This document shows, piece after piece, positions 1 to 5,988 of a stretch of DNA of 11,365 bases (positions are counted from its first letter, which is position 1; every line of letters begins with the position of its first letter). The notes below the pieces were generated by a model. It ran no database searches. It worked only from the letters and a program-made list of their open reading frames with translations, and had not been told where the DNA came from. A program made the translations under genes and the position numbers. Origin of the DNA: CAISIP01 sp041581405 (lineage in GTDB: Bacteria; Pseudomonadota; Gammaproteobacteria; Burkholderiales; Burkholderiaceae_C); assembly GCA_041581405.1 (NCBI GenBank), contig JBFIDI010000149.1, forward strand, positions 1-11,365. The letters are read 5' to 3'.

Positions 1-744
1 CAGGCCTGCGGCGAGACCGGCGACGGGCGCATGCTCGAACCGGCGGAGCTGGTGCACGACCTGATCGCGTTTTTCCAGCCCAAGCTGCTGGCCGGCCAGC
101 ACGTGCTGGTCACCGCCGGCCCCACCTACGAGGCCATCGATCCGGTGCGTGGCATCACCAACCGCAGCAGCGGCAAGATGGGTTTTGCCGTCGCGCGGGC
201 GGCGCAGGAGGCCGGCGCAGCGGTCACGCTGGTGGCCGGTCCGGTGGCGCTGCCCACGCCACGGGGCGTGACCCGCATCGACGTGCGCTCGGCGCAGCAG
301 ATGTTCGATGCCACGCTGGCGCAGGCCGCGCAGGCGACCATCTTCATCGCCACCGCGGCGGTCGCCGACTGGCGTCCGGTGACGGTGGCCGAACACAAGA
401 TCAAGAAGGACGGCACCGGCGCGGCGCCGCAGCTGCAATTCACCGAGAATCCGGACATCCTGGCCACGGTGGCCCAGTCGCCGCGCGCGCGCACCGGCGA
501 ACTGCTGTGCGTCGGTTTTGCCGCCGAAAGCCAGGACCTGCTGGCCCATGCACGGGCCAAGCTGGAGCGCAAGGGCGTGCCGCTGGTGGTGGGCAACATC
601 GGCCCGGCCGCGTTCGGCCAGGACGACAACGCCTTGTTGCTGGTGAGCGCCGATGGCGCGCGCGAGTTGCCCCGGGCGCCCAAGCTGGAGCTGGCGCGCG
701 CGCTGGTGCAGACCTGCGCGCAGATGCTGCGCCGACCGTCGTAG
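1..744 (+). CDS. coaBC: CoaBC, phosphopantothenoylcysteine decarboxylase / phosphopantothenate-cysteine ligase (3' part)
   Basis: Bifunctional cytosolic enzyme of coenzyme A synthesis: CoaB joins cysteine to 4'-phosphopantothenate using CTP, and the flavoprotein CoaC decarboxylates the product. The frame is open from base 1, so the start and most of the CoaC domain lie upstream. The visible part begins with the CoaC substrate clamp ACGETGDGRM, whose Cys (codon 3) matches the active-site Cys158 of E. coli Dfp. The complete CoaB domain follows: VTAGPTYEAIDPVR, then ITNRSSGKMG (the Asn of this loop acts in acyl-cytidylate turnover), AAVADWRP, the KIKK lysine motif, ENPDILATVA and VGFAAES. It stops with TAG 30 bp before dut; this dfp-dut pairing is common in proteobacteria and suggests co-transcription. 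An internal Met at base 31 is not the true start, because the conserved Cys motif lies before it. Identification is firm. Confidence 0.96.
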   Translation, partial: QACGETGDGRMLEPAELVHDLIAFFQPKLLAGQHVLVTAGPTYEAIDPVRGITNRSSGKMGFAVARAAQEAGAAVTLVAGPVALPTPRGVTRIDVRSAQQMFDATLAQAAQATIFIATAAVADWRPVTVAEHKIKKDGTGAAPQLQFTENPDILATVAQSPRARTGELLCVGFAAESQDLLAHARAKLERKGVPLVVGNIGPAAFGQDDNALLLVSADGARELPRAPKLELARALVQTCAQMLRRPS

Positions 745-774
745 ACTCGCCATCATCCTCACGCGCGTGCCACG

Positions 775-1221
775 ATGCAGATAGACGTCAAGATCCTCGA
801 TCCGCGGCTGGAAGACCAGTTGCCGGCCTACGCCACGCCGGGCAGCGCCGGCCTCGACCTGCGCGCCTGCCTGGATGCGCCGCTGCTGCTGGCACCCAAC
901 GCCTGGCAGCTGGTGCCCACGGGTTTCGCCATCCACCTGGCCGACCCGAACTACGCGGCGCTGATCCTGCCGCGCTCCGGCCTGGGCCACAAGCACGGCA
1001 TCGTGCTGGGCAACCTGGTCGGCCTGATCGACAGCGACTACCAGGGCCAGCTGATGGTCAGCGCCTGGAACCGCAGTCCGACCCCGTTCACGATCGAACC
1101 GATGGAGCGTATCGCCCAGCTGGTCGTCGTGCCGGTGGTGCAGGCCCGGTTCAACCGGGTGTCCGAATTTCCGCCCAGCGTGCGTGGCGAGGGCGGATAC
1201 GGCTCCACCGGCAAGGCCTGA
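775..1221 (+). CDS. dut: dUTP diphosphatase (dUTPase)
   Basis: Trimeric dUTPase that hydrolyses dUTP to dUMP and pyrophosphate, keeping uracil out of DNA and supplying dUMP for thymidylate synthesis. All five family motifs are present in 148 residues, the normal length: I PGSAGLDLRA (22-31), II PRSGL (66-70), III GNLVGLIDSDYQGQL (79-93, with the catalytic Asp and the Tyr of the uracil-binding hairpin), IV ERIAQLV (111-117), V RGEGGYGSTG (137-146, the Gly-rich flexible tail closing over the phosphates). The ATG at 775 gives the typical N-terminus; no clear Shine-Dalgarno precedes it, consistent with translation following coaBC 30 bp upstream. The 75 bp after its stop hold no convincing terminator. 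Identification is firm. Confidence 0.97.
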   Translation: MQIDVKILDPRLEDQLPAYATPGSAGLDLRACLDAPLLLAPNAWQLVPTGFAIHLADPNYAALILPRSGLGHKHGIVLGNLVGLIDSDYQGQLMVSAWNRSPTPFTIEPMERIAQLVVVPVVQARFNRVSEFPPSVRGEGGYGSTGKA

Positions 1222-1296
1222 ACGACGGCAACGGGCCAGGCCGAACCCGTTTACACCCATCTTCATCCGTTTCCATTTTCCTTACAGGATGTCCGC

Positions 1297-2385
1297 ATGA
1301 AACGCCTGCTGGCCTTGTTCGTGTTGTTCGCCGCCGCCGTGCCGGTCCGGGCCGATGCGCTGCAGGATCGGTTCGACACCGTCTGGGAGTCCTTGTGGTA
1401 CCAGGGCGGTTCGCCGACGCAGGTCGTGCGTTGGGGCGAGGAGATCCGTGTTCGCATCCATGGGCGCAACCAGTCCACGCACCGCGGGCGCATCATGAAC
1501 GCGCTGGGCAAGGTCACGACGCTGGCCGGTGTGCGGCTGCTCGACGTGTCCGACGCGCAGGACGCCGGGAAACGCGCCAACCTGGACGTGCAGATCGTCG
1601 ACGACCTCGACTTGCCGGACAACCAGGCCTGTTTCGTGCGTGTCCAGGAGATCGAGCGTTCGCTGATCGTGAAGGCCGAACTCAAGATGCGTGATCACGC
1701 CGTCTACCAGTGTGTCCTGCACGAGGCCATGCACGCCATCGGCATCTCGGGGCATCCGACCGGCGACACGGTGCTGAGCTACTTCTACCAGCGGGTCGAT
1801 GCGCTGACCGAACTCGACGAGTTGCTGGTGCGGGCCTGGTATTCGCCGCAGATGCGGCCGGGCATGACGCCGCTGGCCGCCGTGGTCGTGTTGACCAACG
1901 CCGTGGTGAAGGCCGTGCCCGCGGGTCCGGCCCAGCAGCGGGCACGGGCGGCGCAACGGCAGTTTCTCGTCGAGACGCTGCGCAAGATGGAGGCCTTCGC
2001 ATCCAACCAGGGCGAAGTGCCGGTGGTCCTGAAGCGCTCCGGCACGGCCTCGAGCGAGATGATCGCGCAGGGCCGCACGCTGATGCAGTATTACGTCGGC
2101 GTGACCTATGCCGACGGGGTCATCGCGGCCCAGGACATGGGCAAGGGCGTGGCCTGGATCGAAAAGGCCGCACGCGCCGGACTGCTGCAGGCGCAACTGG
2201 TGCTCGGATACCTCTACGAGCGCGGCGAAGGGGTGCCGGCCAATGCCACCGAGGCCTATGTCTGGTACAGCATGGCGGCCGCGCAGGACGTCCCTTATGC
2301 CGTGGAATCGGTCAAGCGGGTGGCGTCGGTCATGACGCCCGAGGAGGTCGAGGTCGCCCGGGCCCGGATCCCGCCGCTCCAATGA
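1297..2385 (+). CDS. Secreted DUF2927-like HExxH metalloprotein with Sel1 repeats
   Basis: The 362-residue protein begins with a Sec signal peptide (MKRLLALFVLFAAAVPVRADA, cleavage probably near residue 20), so it is exported, probably to the periplasm. The central domain carries LHEAMHAIGISGHP with H142, E143 and H146, a zincin-type HExxH. H153 follows one residue later than in the metzincin HExxHxxGxxH pattern. A further segment, ARAWYSPQMRPGMTPLAA-like (WYSPQMRPGMT), resembles the end of the DUF2927 domain as I recall it, where the HExxH position is often degenerate. Residues about 262-332 form one weak and one clear Sel1/TPR-like repeat (QAQLVLGYLYERGEGVPANA, then WYSMAAAQD), a protein-protein interaction module. 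The start ATG lies after a GGA at 1288. The gene is co-oriented with dut and ends 3 bp from the convergent slyD stop. Peptidase activity is inferred; the substrate is unknown. Confidence 0.8.
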   Translation: MKRLLALFVLFAAAVPVRADALQDRFDTVWESLWYQGGSPTQVVRWGEEIRVRIHGRNQSTHRGRIMNALGKVTTLAGVRLLDVSDAQDAGKRANLDVQIVDDLDLPDNQACFVRVQEIERSLIVKAELKMRDHAVYQCVLHEAMHAIGISGHPTGDTVLSYFYQRVDALTELDELLVRAWYSPQMRPGMTPLAAVVVLTNAVVKAVPAGPAQQRARAAQRQFLVETLRKMEAFASNQGEVPVVLKRSGTASSEMIAQGRTLMQYYVGVTYADGVIAAQDMGKGVAWIEKAARAGLLQAQLVLGYLYERGEGVPANATEAYVWYSMAAAQDVPYAVESVKRVASVMTPEEVEVARARIPPLQ

Positions 2386-2388
2386 CGC

Positions 2389-2901
2389 TCAGGCTTCGGG
2401 CGGCTGCACCTGGATCTTGAAGAAGCCGGTGCCGGCGCTGCCGCGGCCGATCTCCTCCTCGGTGGCTTCGCGTACCGACTCGACCTTCATCGACAGCCGC
2501 AGCGCAATGCCGGACAGCGGGTGGTTGCCGTCGAGCACCACGTGGTCCGGGTACAGGTCGGTGACGGTGTACAGCACGTCTTTCGGCGCCTCGGGGTTGC
2601 AGCCCGCGGGCAGGGCATGGCCCTCGAAGGTCAGGCCTTCCTCGATATCCGCGGGGAAGAGCTTGCGCGGCTCGAGGAACACCAGCCGGTCGTTGAAGTC
2701 GCCGAAGGCCTCCTCGGGTTCGAGTTGCAACTGCACCCGGGCACCGACCCCGTAACCCTGCAAGGCGTCCTCGATCTTCTTGAACAGGTCGTTGCCGCCG
2801 ATCAGGAACTCGACCACCTCATCGAGCACATCGAGTTCCTCGCCCAGGGTGTCCTTGATCGTCCAGGTCAGGCCGACCACGCATTGTTGTGTGATTTCCA
2901 T
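2389..2901 (-). CDS. slyD: SlyD-type FKBP peptidyl-prolyl cis-trans isomerase
   Basis: Cytoplasmic FKBP-family prolyl isomerase and chaperone of the SlyD group. The 170 residues show the split FKBP domain around an insert-in-flap chaperone loop (roughly 65-125, from EEAFGDFNDRLVF through LFPADIEEGLTFE), then VVLDGNHPLSG (121-131) and the family signature VREATEEE (143-150). It lacks the His/Cys-rich metal-binding tail of E. coli SlyD and ends GTGFFKIQVQPPEA, so a role in nickel delivery is unlikely. I chose ATG 2901 (MEITQQCVV) because family members begin there; in-frame ATGs at 2925 and 2964 would only add a low-complexity extension. No Shine-Dalgarno precedes 2901, and a GACAAT box lies 6 nt upstream. 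It is divergent from the cupin gene and convergent with the metalloprotein gene. Confidence 0.92.
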   Translation of the reverse strand: MEITQQCVVGLTWTIKDTLGEELDVLDEVVEFLIGGNDLFKKIEDALQGYGVGARVQLQLEPEEAFGDFNDRLVFLEPRKLFPADIEEGLTFEGHALPAGCNPEAPKDVLYTVTDLYPDHVVLDGNHPLSGIALRLSMKVESVREATEEEIGRGSAGTGFFKIQVQPPEA

Positions 2902-2907
2902 AGGAGA

Positions 2908-2913
2908 ATTGTC
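2908..2913 (-). promoter_or_regulatory. Candidate -10 box for slyD (possible leaderless start)
   Basis: On the minus strand GACAAT (4 of 6 matches to TATAAT) lies 6 nt before the ATG at 2901. That distance would put the transcription start on or next to the start codon. There is no Shine-Dalgarno, which fits a leaderless message. No good -35 is seen 16-18 bp upstream, so the call is weak by itself. Confidence 0.25.
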
Positions 2914-2998
2914 GCAGTTTGCCATTGCCCCCGGCGCGCGCGGTGCCTGCGTTGCAGGCTGCATCGTCGCCTTTCATCCAGGACCTCCCCAGCGACCC

Positions 2999-4132
2999 AT
3001 GAACGTACACAGCCCACTGCCCCTGCTTGGCGGCCTCAGTCCGCATACCTTCATGCGGCGCCACTGGCAGCGCAAGCCGCTGCTGATCCGCCAGGCGATT
3101 CCCGGTTTCCGGGCACCGCTGGACCGCGCGGCACTGTTCGACCTGGCCGCGCAGCCGCACGTGCAGTCGCGACTGGTGGTCGCCGGCACGAAGGGCAAGG
3201 GCGCCGACGACTGGACGCTGCGCCAGGGGCCGTTCAAGCGGCGCGCGTTGCCCGCGCTCCGGGCGCCGGGATGGACCTTGCTGGTGCAGGGCGTGGACCT
3301 GCTGGCCGAGCCGGTGCATGCATTGCTGAACCGTTTCCGCTTCGTGCCCGATGCGCGGCTCGACGACGTCATGGTCAGCTACGCCAGCCCTGGCGGTGGC
3401 GTGGGTCCCCATTTCGACAGCTACGACGTGTTCCTGCTGCAGGCGCACGGGCGGCGCCGCTGGAGCATCGGCCGCCAGAAGGACCTGAGCCTGCAGGAGG
3501 GCGTGCCGCTGAAGATCCTGCGCCGTTTCGAGCCGGAGGCCAGTTACGACCTGGAGCCGGGCGACATGTTGTACCTGCCGCCGCGGTATGCGCACGACGG
3601 CGTGGCGCTGGACGAATGCATGACCTATTCGATCGGCTTCAAGGCGCCGGCCACCGGTGACCTGGCGGCCGAGTTGCTGCAGCGGCTGGCGCAGGATGCG
3701 TCCGAGGAGCTCGGTTCGGCCTTGTACCGGGATCCGGGGCAGGCCGCGGTGGCGGATTCGGCGGCGGTGCCGGACGCGCTGGCGCAATTCGCCCGGCAGG
3801 CGCTCGAGCGCGCGCTGGGCGATCCGCTGGTGCTCGCGCGCAATCTGGGCGAACATCTGACCGAACCCAAGCCCTGGGTATGGTTCGATGAAGCCGATGG
3901 CGCCCGGCTCGACGGCGCCGTGCAACTCGATCGCAGGAGCCGCATGATGTACGACCGCAACCATGTTTTCATCAATGGCGAGAGTTACCGCGCCAGTGGC
4001 GCCGATGCGCGGCTGATGCGCCGGCTGGCCGACCAGCGCCGGCTCGATGCGCGCGAATGCTCCCGTGCCAGCGCCGGTGCGCGGGAGCTGTTGCAGTCAT
4101 GGTGCGAAGCGGGGTGGTTGCATGTCTGCTGA
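2999..4132 (+). CDS. roxA: JmjC/cupin ribosomal oxygenase (RoxA/YcfD type)
   Basis: Probable Fe(II)/2-oxoglutarate-dependent hydroxylase of the ROX family; E. coli YcfD hydroxylates an arginine of ribosomal protein L16. The protein has 377 residues, close to YcfD. The N-terminus has GGLSPHTFMRRHWQRKPLLIR, where family members share a run like F..HWQKKPLL (the W-Q-KPLLIR part is the visible match). The double-stranded beta-helix carries the iron triad H138-x-D140 (PHFDSYDVFLLQ) and H199 (PPRYAHDGVA), with MTYSIGFKAP after it. The last 130 residues should form the dimerisation and winged-helix regions. The start ATG at 2999 gives the normal N-terminus; the frame stays open upstream to 2780 but that part is antisense to slyD. 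The next gene starts inside its 3' end. L16 as substrate is inferred from the family. Confidence 0.9.
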   Translation: MNVHSPLPLLGGLSPHTFMRRHWQRKPLLIRQAIPGFRAPLDRAALFDLAAQPHVQSRLVVAGTKGKGADDWTLRQGPFKRRALPALRAPGWTLLVQGVDLLAEPVHALLNRFRFVPDARLDDVMVSYASPGGGVGPHFDSYDVFLLQAHGRRRWSIGRQKDLSLQEGVPLKILRRFEPEASYDLEPGDMLYLPPRYAHDGVALDECMTYSIGFKAPATGDLAAELLQRLAQDASEELGSALYRDPGQAAVADSAAVPDALAQFARQALERALGDPLVLARNLGEHLTEPKPWVWFDEADGARLDGAVQLDRRSRMMYDRNHVFINGESYRASGADARLMRRLADQRRLDARECSRASAGARELLQSWCEAGWLHVC

Positions 4133-4637
4133 TACCCAGGCCCCGTCACCGCCGCCGGAACTGGCGAGCGGCCGCTTCTCCGGCCGCGAGGCGTTTGCCC
4201 AACGGGTCCGTCATGCGTTCGCGGTGGCCGCGCAGCAGGGTTGGCGCGAGATGATCCTGTGCGACGCCCGGTTCCTCGACTGGCCGCTGCACGAGCGCCA
4301 GGTGGTGGACAGCCTGCAGGCCTGGTCGCGTTCCGGGCGCAGCTGCACGCTGCTGGCGACGGAATACGACACCGTCGTGCGCCACCATGCCCGCTTCGTC
4401 AACTGGCGCAGGACCTGGGGCCACATCATCGAGGCCAGGGTCTGCCGGCAGGTCGACTCGGCCAATTTCCCGACCCTGTTGTGGAGTCCGCACTGGACCT
4501 TGCAGTTGCTGGACCCGGTGCGCAGTGCCGGCATCAGTGGCTCCGAACCCGAACGGATCGTGCAGCACAAGGAGTTGCTGCAGGAGCTGATGCAGGTGTC
4601 GAGCCCGGGTTTTCCGGCCACGACGCTGGGCCTGTAA
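4122..4637 (+). CDS. Conserved small protein of unknown function, coupled to roxA
   Basis: A 171-residue soluble protein with no signal peptide or membrane segment. It is rich in Trp (seven), with conserved-looking blocks MILCDARFLDWPLHERQVVD, FVNWRRTWGHIIEARVC, LLWSPHWTLQLLD and the C-terminus FPATTLGL. I recall similar proteins in Burkholderiales next to the SlyD and cupin genes, possibly the DUF7931 type, which has a distant phospholipase-D-like fold; I am not certain, and no HKD catalytic motif is visible. The ATG at 4122 overlaps the last 11 nt of roxA in another frame, which suggests translational coupling and joint expression. Its place suggests a link with ribosome modification or stress, but that is only context. 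The function is unknown. Confidence 0.8.
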   Translation: MSADTQAPSPPPELASGRFSGREAFAQRVRHAFAVAAQQGWREMILCDARFLDWPLHERQVVDSLQAWSRSGRSCTLLATEYDTVVRHHARFVNWRRTWGHIIEARVCRQVDSANFPTLLWSPHWTLQLLDPVRSAGISGSEPERIVQHKELLQELMQVSSPGFPATTLGL

Positions 4638-4665
4638 ATATAGTTGCGGCCGCCGAGGGTTTACC

Positions 4666-4694
4666 CTGAAATCGTGTGCGATTGTGCATACAAT
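4666..4694 (+). promoter_or_regulatory. Sigma70-type promoter of the Ala-rich lipoprotein gene
   Basis: CTGAAA (4666-4671, 4 of 6 matches to TTGACA) and TACAAT (4689-4694, 5 of 6 matches to TATAAT) are separated by exactly 17 bp. They lie in the 161-bp gap between the small conserved gene and the lipoprotein gene. The expected transcription start is near 4701, giving a leader of about 98 nt. The -10 box lies in a perfect inverted repeat. This is the best-looking promoter in the window. Confidence 0.6.
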
Positions 4695-4697
4695 CGC
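4678..4697 (+). promoter_or_regulatory. Perfect 20-bp inverted repeat over the -10 box, operator candidate
   Basis: GCGATTGT-GCAT-ACAATCGC: two 8-bp arms in exact inverted symmetry around a 4-bp centre, covering the TACAAT -10 box. The core TTGTGCATACAA resembles GntR-type operators, where TTGTnnnnACAA-like sites are common. A protein bound here would block RNA polymerase. The regulator is not in the window, so both family and function are inference. Confidence 0.4.
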
Positions 4698-4701
4698 GCC
4701 G

Positions 4702-4729
4702 GGCATCGGGGCGTGAAGTCCCGAATGCC
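4702..4729 (+). repeat. Leader hairpin before the lipoprotein gene
   Basis: GGCATCGGG (4702-4710) pairs with CCCGAATGCC (4720-4729) apart from one bulged A, around a 9-nt loop. It would form at the very 5' end of the predicted transcript and could stabilise the mRNA. A short GGTCGGCCCGACC palindrome follows at 4731-4743. No riboswitch family is recognised. Confidence 0.35.
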
Positions 4730-4798
4730 TGGTCGGCCCGACCATTGGCGCCGGCGAACCATCAACCGTTTCCTGTATTTTTCAGGTTTTGTTCCATC

Positions 4799-5086
4799 AT
4801 GAAGAAGTCTCTCGTCCTGGCAGCGATCGTCGCTGCCGTTGCTCTTGCAGCCTGTGGCCAAAAAGAGGAGGTGCCTGCACCCGCGCCGGCGGCCGAGCCA
4901 GCGCCGGCTGTCGAAGCAGTCAAGGAAGCCGCTTCCGCTGCCACCGAAGCCACCGCTGAAGCCACCACCGACGCCGCATCGGCTGCTGCCGGCGCAGTCG
5001 GCGATGCCGCATCGGCCGCTGGTGCCGCTGCCGATGCCGTCAAGAACGCAGCCGACGCCGCTGCCGCAGCGGTCAAGAAGCCCTGA
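4799..5086 (+). CDS. Small Ala-rich lipoprotein
   Basis: A 95-residue precursor with a lipoprotein signal peptide: MKKSLVLAAIVAAVALAAC, lipobox LAAC with Cys19 as the lipidated residue. Gly at +2 gives no inner-membrane retention signal, so the outer membrane is the likely destination. The mature part of about 77 residues starts with GQKEEV and a Pro/Ala linker (PAPAPAAEPAPA). It continues as a low-complexity run of Ala with spaced Glu, Asp, Thr, Ser and Lys (units like AASAA, DAASAAGA, DAVKNAADAAAAAV), which should form one long amphipathic helix. Small proteins of this kind are frequent in Burkholderiales; none has a function I can name. It has its own promoter and terminator, so it is probably monocistronic. 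An open frame upstream to 4676 is not needed: the lipoprotein signal fixes the start at 4799. Confidence 0.88.
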   Translation: MKKSLVLAAIVAAVALAACGQKEEVPAPAPAAEPAPAVEAVKEAASAATEATAEATTDAASAAAGAVGDAASAAGAAADAVKNAADAAAAAVKKP

Positions 5087-5117
5087 GCGCCATCGGTTTT
5101 CCCGATTGCCTTCGCAC

Positions 5118-5146
5118 AAAAGCCGCCCGATGGGCGGCTTTTTTGT
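5118..5146 (+). terminator. Strong bidirectional intrinsic terminator
   Basis: An 11-bp stem, AAAAGCCGCCC (5118-5128) and GGGCGGCTTTT (5132-5142), closes on a GAT loop. It is followed by further T residues on the plus strand and preceded by an A run that gives a U tract on the minus strand. It ends the lipoprotein message 31 bp after its stop and can also end the convergent operon whose last stop is at 5199. Confidence 0.9.
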
Positions 5147-5198
5147 GTGTCGGCGATGCCGCGGGCAGCTGAGCGTCGCCCGCCTGTGGCGGCGTGAT

Positions 5199-5975
5199 TC
5201 AGGCCGTGATCCAGTCCGTTCCCGACACCGGATCGGCCACCCCGACATCGTCGCCGGCGCATCCCAGTGCCTCGGCCAGCGCGGCACGGGCCAGTTCCGG
5301 GCGGTTGTTCTCGCGGCTCAGATGGGCCGCCACGACACGCGACAGGCCCGGGTGCCGCAGGGCGGCGGCGATATCCGCCGACGCGGCGTTCGACAGGTGG
5401 CCGTGTTTGCCGCCCACGCGCTTCTTCAGGAACGGCGGATAGGACGATGCGGCCAGCAGCGCGGAGTCGTGGTTGCTCTCGAGCAGCAAGGCATGGCAGC
5501 CGGACAGGTGACCGAGCACATGGTCGGTGGCGTGGCCGAGGTCGGTCAGGATGCCCAGGCTGGTGGCGCCGTCGGTGCATCGCAGCTGCAGCGGTTCGCG
5601 CGCATCGTGCGGCACGGTGAACGGCGTCGCGGACAGTTCGCCCAGCGCCATCGGAATCCCGTCGCTGGCGTAGTGCAGCAGGTCGCCGAAATCGCCGTCG
5701 CGGGTGCCGGCATGGGTGCCGCGGCTCATCCAGACGGGAATGCGGTGGCGCAGCGCGAGCTGGCGTGCGCAGCCGATATGGTCGCTGTGTTCGTGCGTGA
5801 TGAAGATCGCGTCGATGTCGCCGGCGGCGAGGCCGGCGAGCGCGAGCCGCTGCTCCATCTGGCGGATACCCAGGCCGCAGTCGACCAGCAATCGGGTGAC
5901 GCTGGCACCGCTGCGGCCCTCGACGACGGTTGCGTTGCCCGAGCTGCCGCTGCCCAGGTTCCTGAAACGCAACAC
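5199..5975 (-). CDS. MBL-fold metallo-hydrolase (YycJ/WalJ-like)
   Basis: A cytoplasmic 258-residue metallo-beta-lactamase-fold hydrolase with two likely metal ions. It shows LGSGSSGNATVVE at the N-terminus and THEHSDHIG (H61, H63, D65, H66). Further on come TVPHD (H123, D124), TDLGH (D145), ESNHD (166-170), GHLSN (192-196) and AAHLSRENN (H218). The ESNHD, GHLSN and HLSxENN blocks are typical of the YycJ/WalJ group, some members of which are linked to DNA or RNA phosphodiester cleavage; the substrate here is unknown. It starts with GTG (minus strand, 5975), 13 nt after the bamC stop, with a GGGG about 7 nt upstream as a weak ribosome site. It is the last gene of the minus-strand run, before the terminator at 5118-5146. 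Confidence 0.92.
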   Translation of the reverse strand: MLRFRNLGSGSSGNATVVEGRSGASVTRLLVDCGLGIRQMEQRLALAGLAAGDIDAIFITHEHSDHIGCARQLALRHRIPVWMSRGTHAGTRDGDFGDLLHYASDGIPMALGELSATPFTVPHDAREPLQLRCTDGATSLGILTDLGHATDHVLGHLSGCHALLLESNHDSALLAASSYPPFLKKRVGGKHGHLSNAASADIAAALRHPGLSRVVAAHLSRENNRPELARAALAEALGCAGDDVGVADPVSGTDWITA

Positions 5976-5988
5976 CGCGCGACCCCGT

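Noticed and set aside
1249..1296. Promoter for the metalloprotein gene (TTTACA plus a -10)
   Set aside because: TTTACA is a fair -35, but no good -10 follows at 16-18 bp. The gene may be read from the dut transcript.
507..1694. A 395-codon plus-strand frame across coaBC, dut and the next gene
   Set aside because: It overlaps three real genes in another frame and its translation is Arg/Ala/Gly-rich with no family motif.
1282..2382. A 366-codon frame antisense to the metalloprotein gene
   Set aside because: It is rich in His, Arg and Gly, the typical look of an antisense shadow. The plus strand has a signal peptide, an HExxH motif and Sel1 repeats.
2945..2959. Inverted repeat GCCTGC-GTT-GCAGGC between slyD and roxA
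   Set aside because: Short arms and a 3-nt loop in GC-rich DNA; it could be chance, and no promoter element aligns with it.
2780..2998. N-terminal extension of the cupin protein
   Set aside because: This part is antisense to slyD. The RoxA family N-terminus matches the start at 2999.
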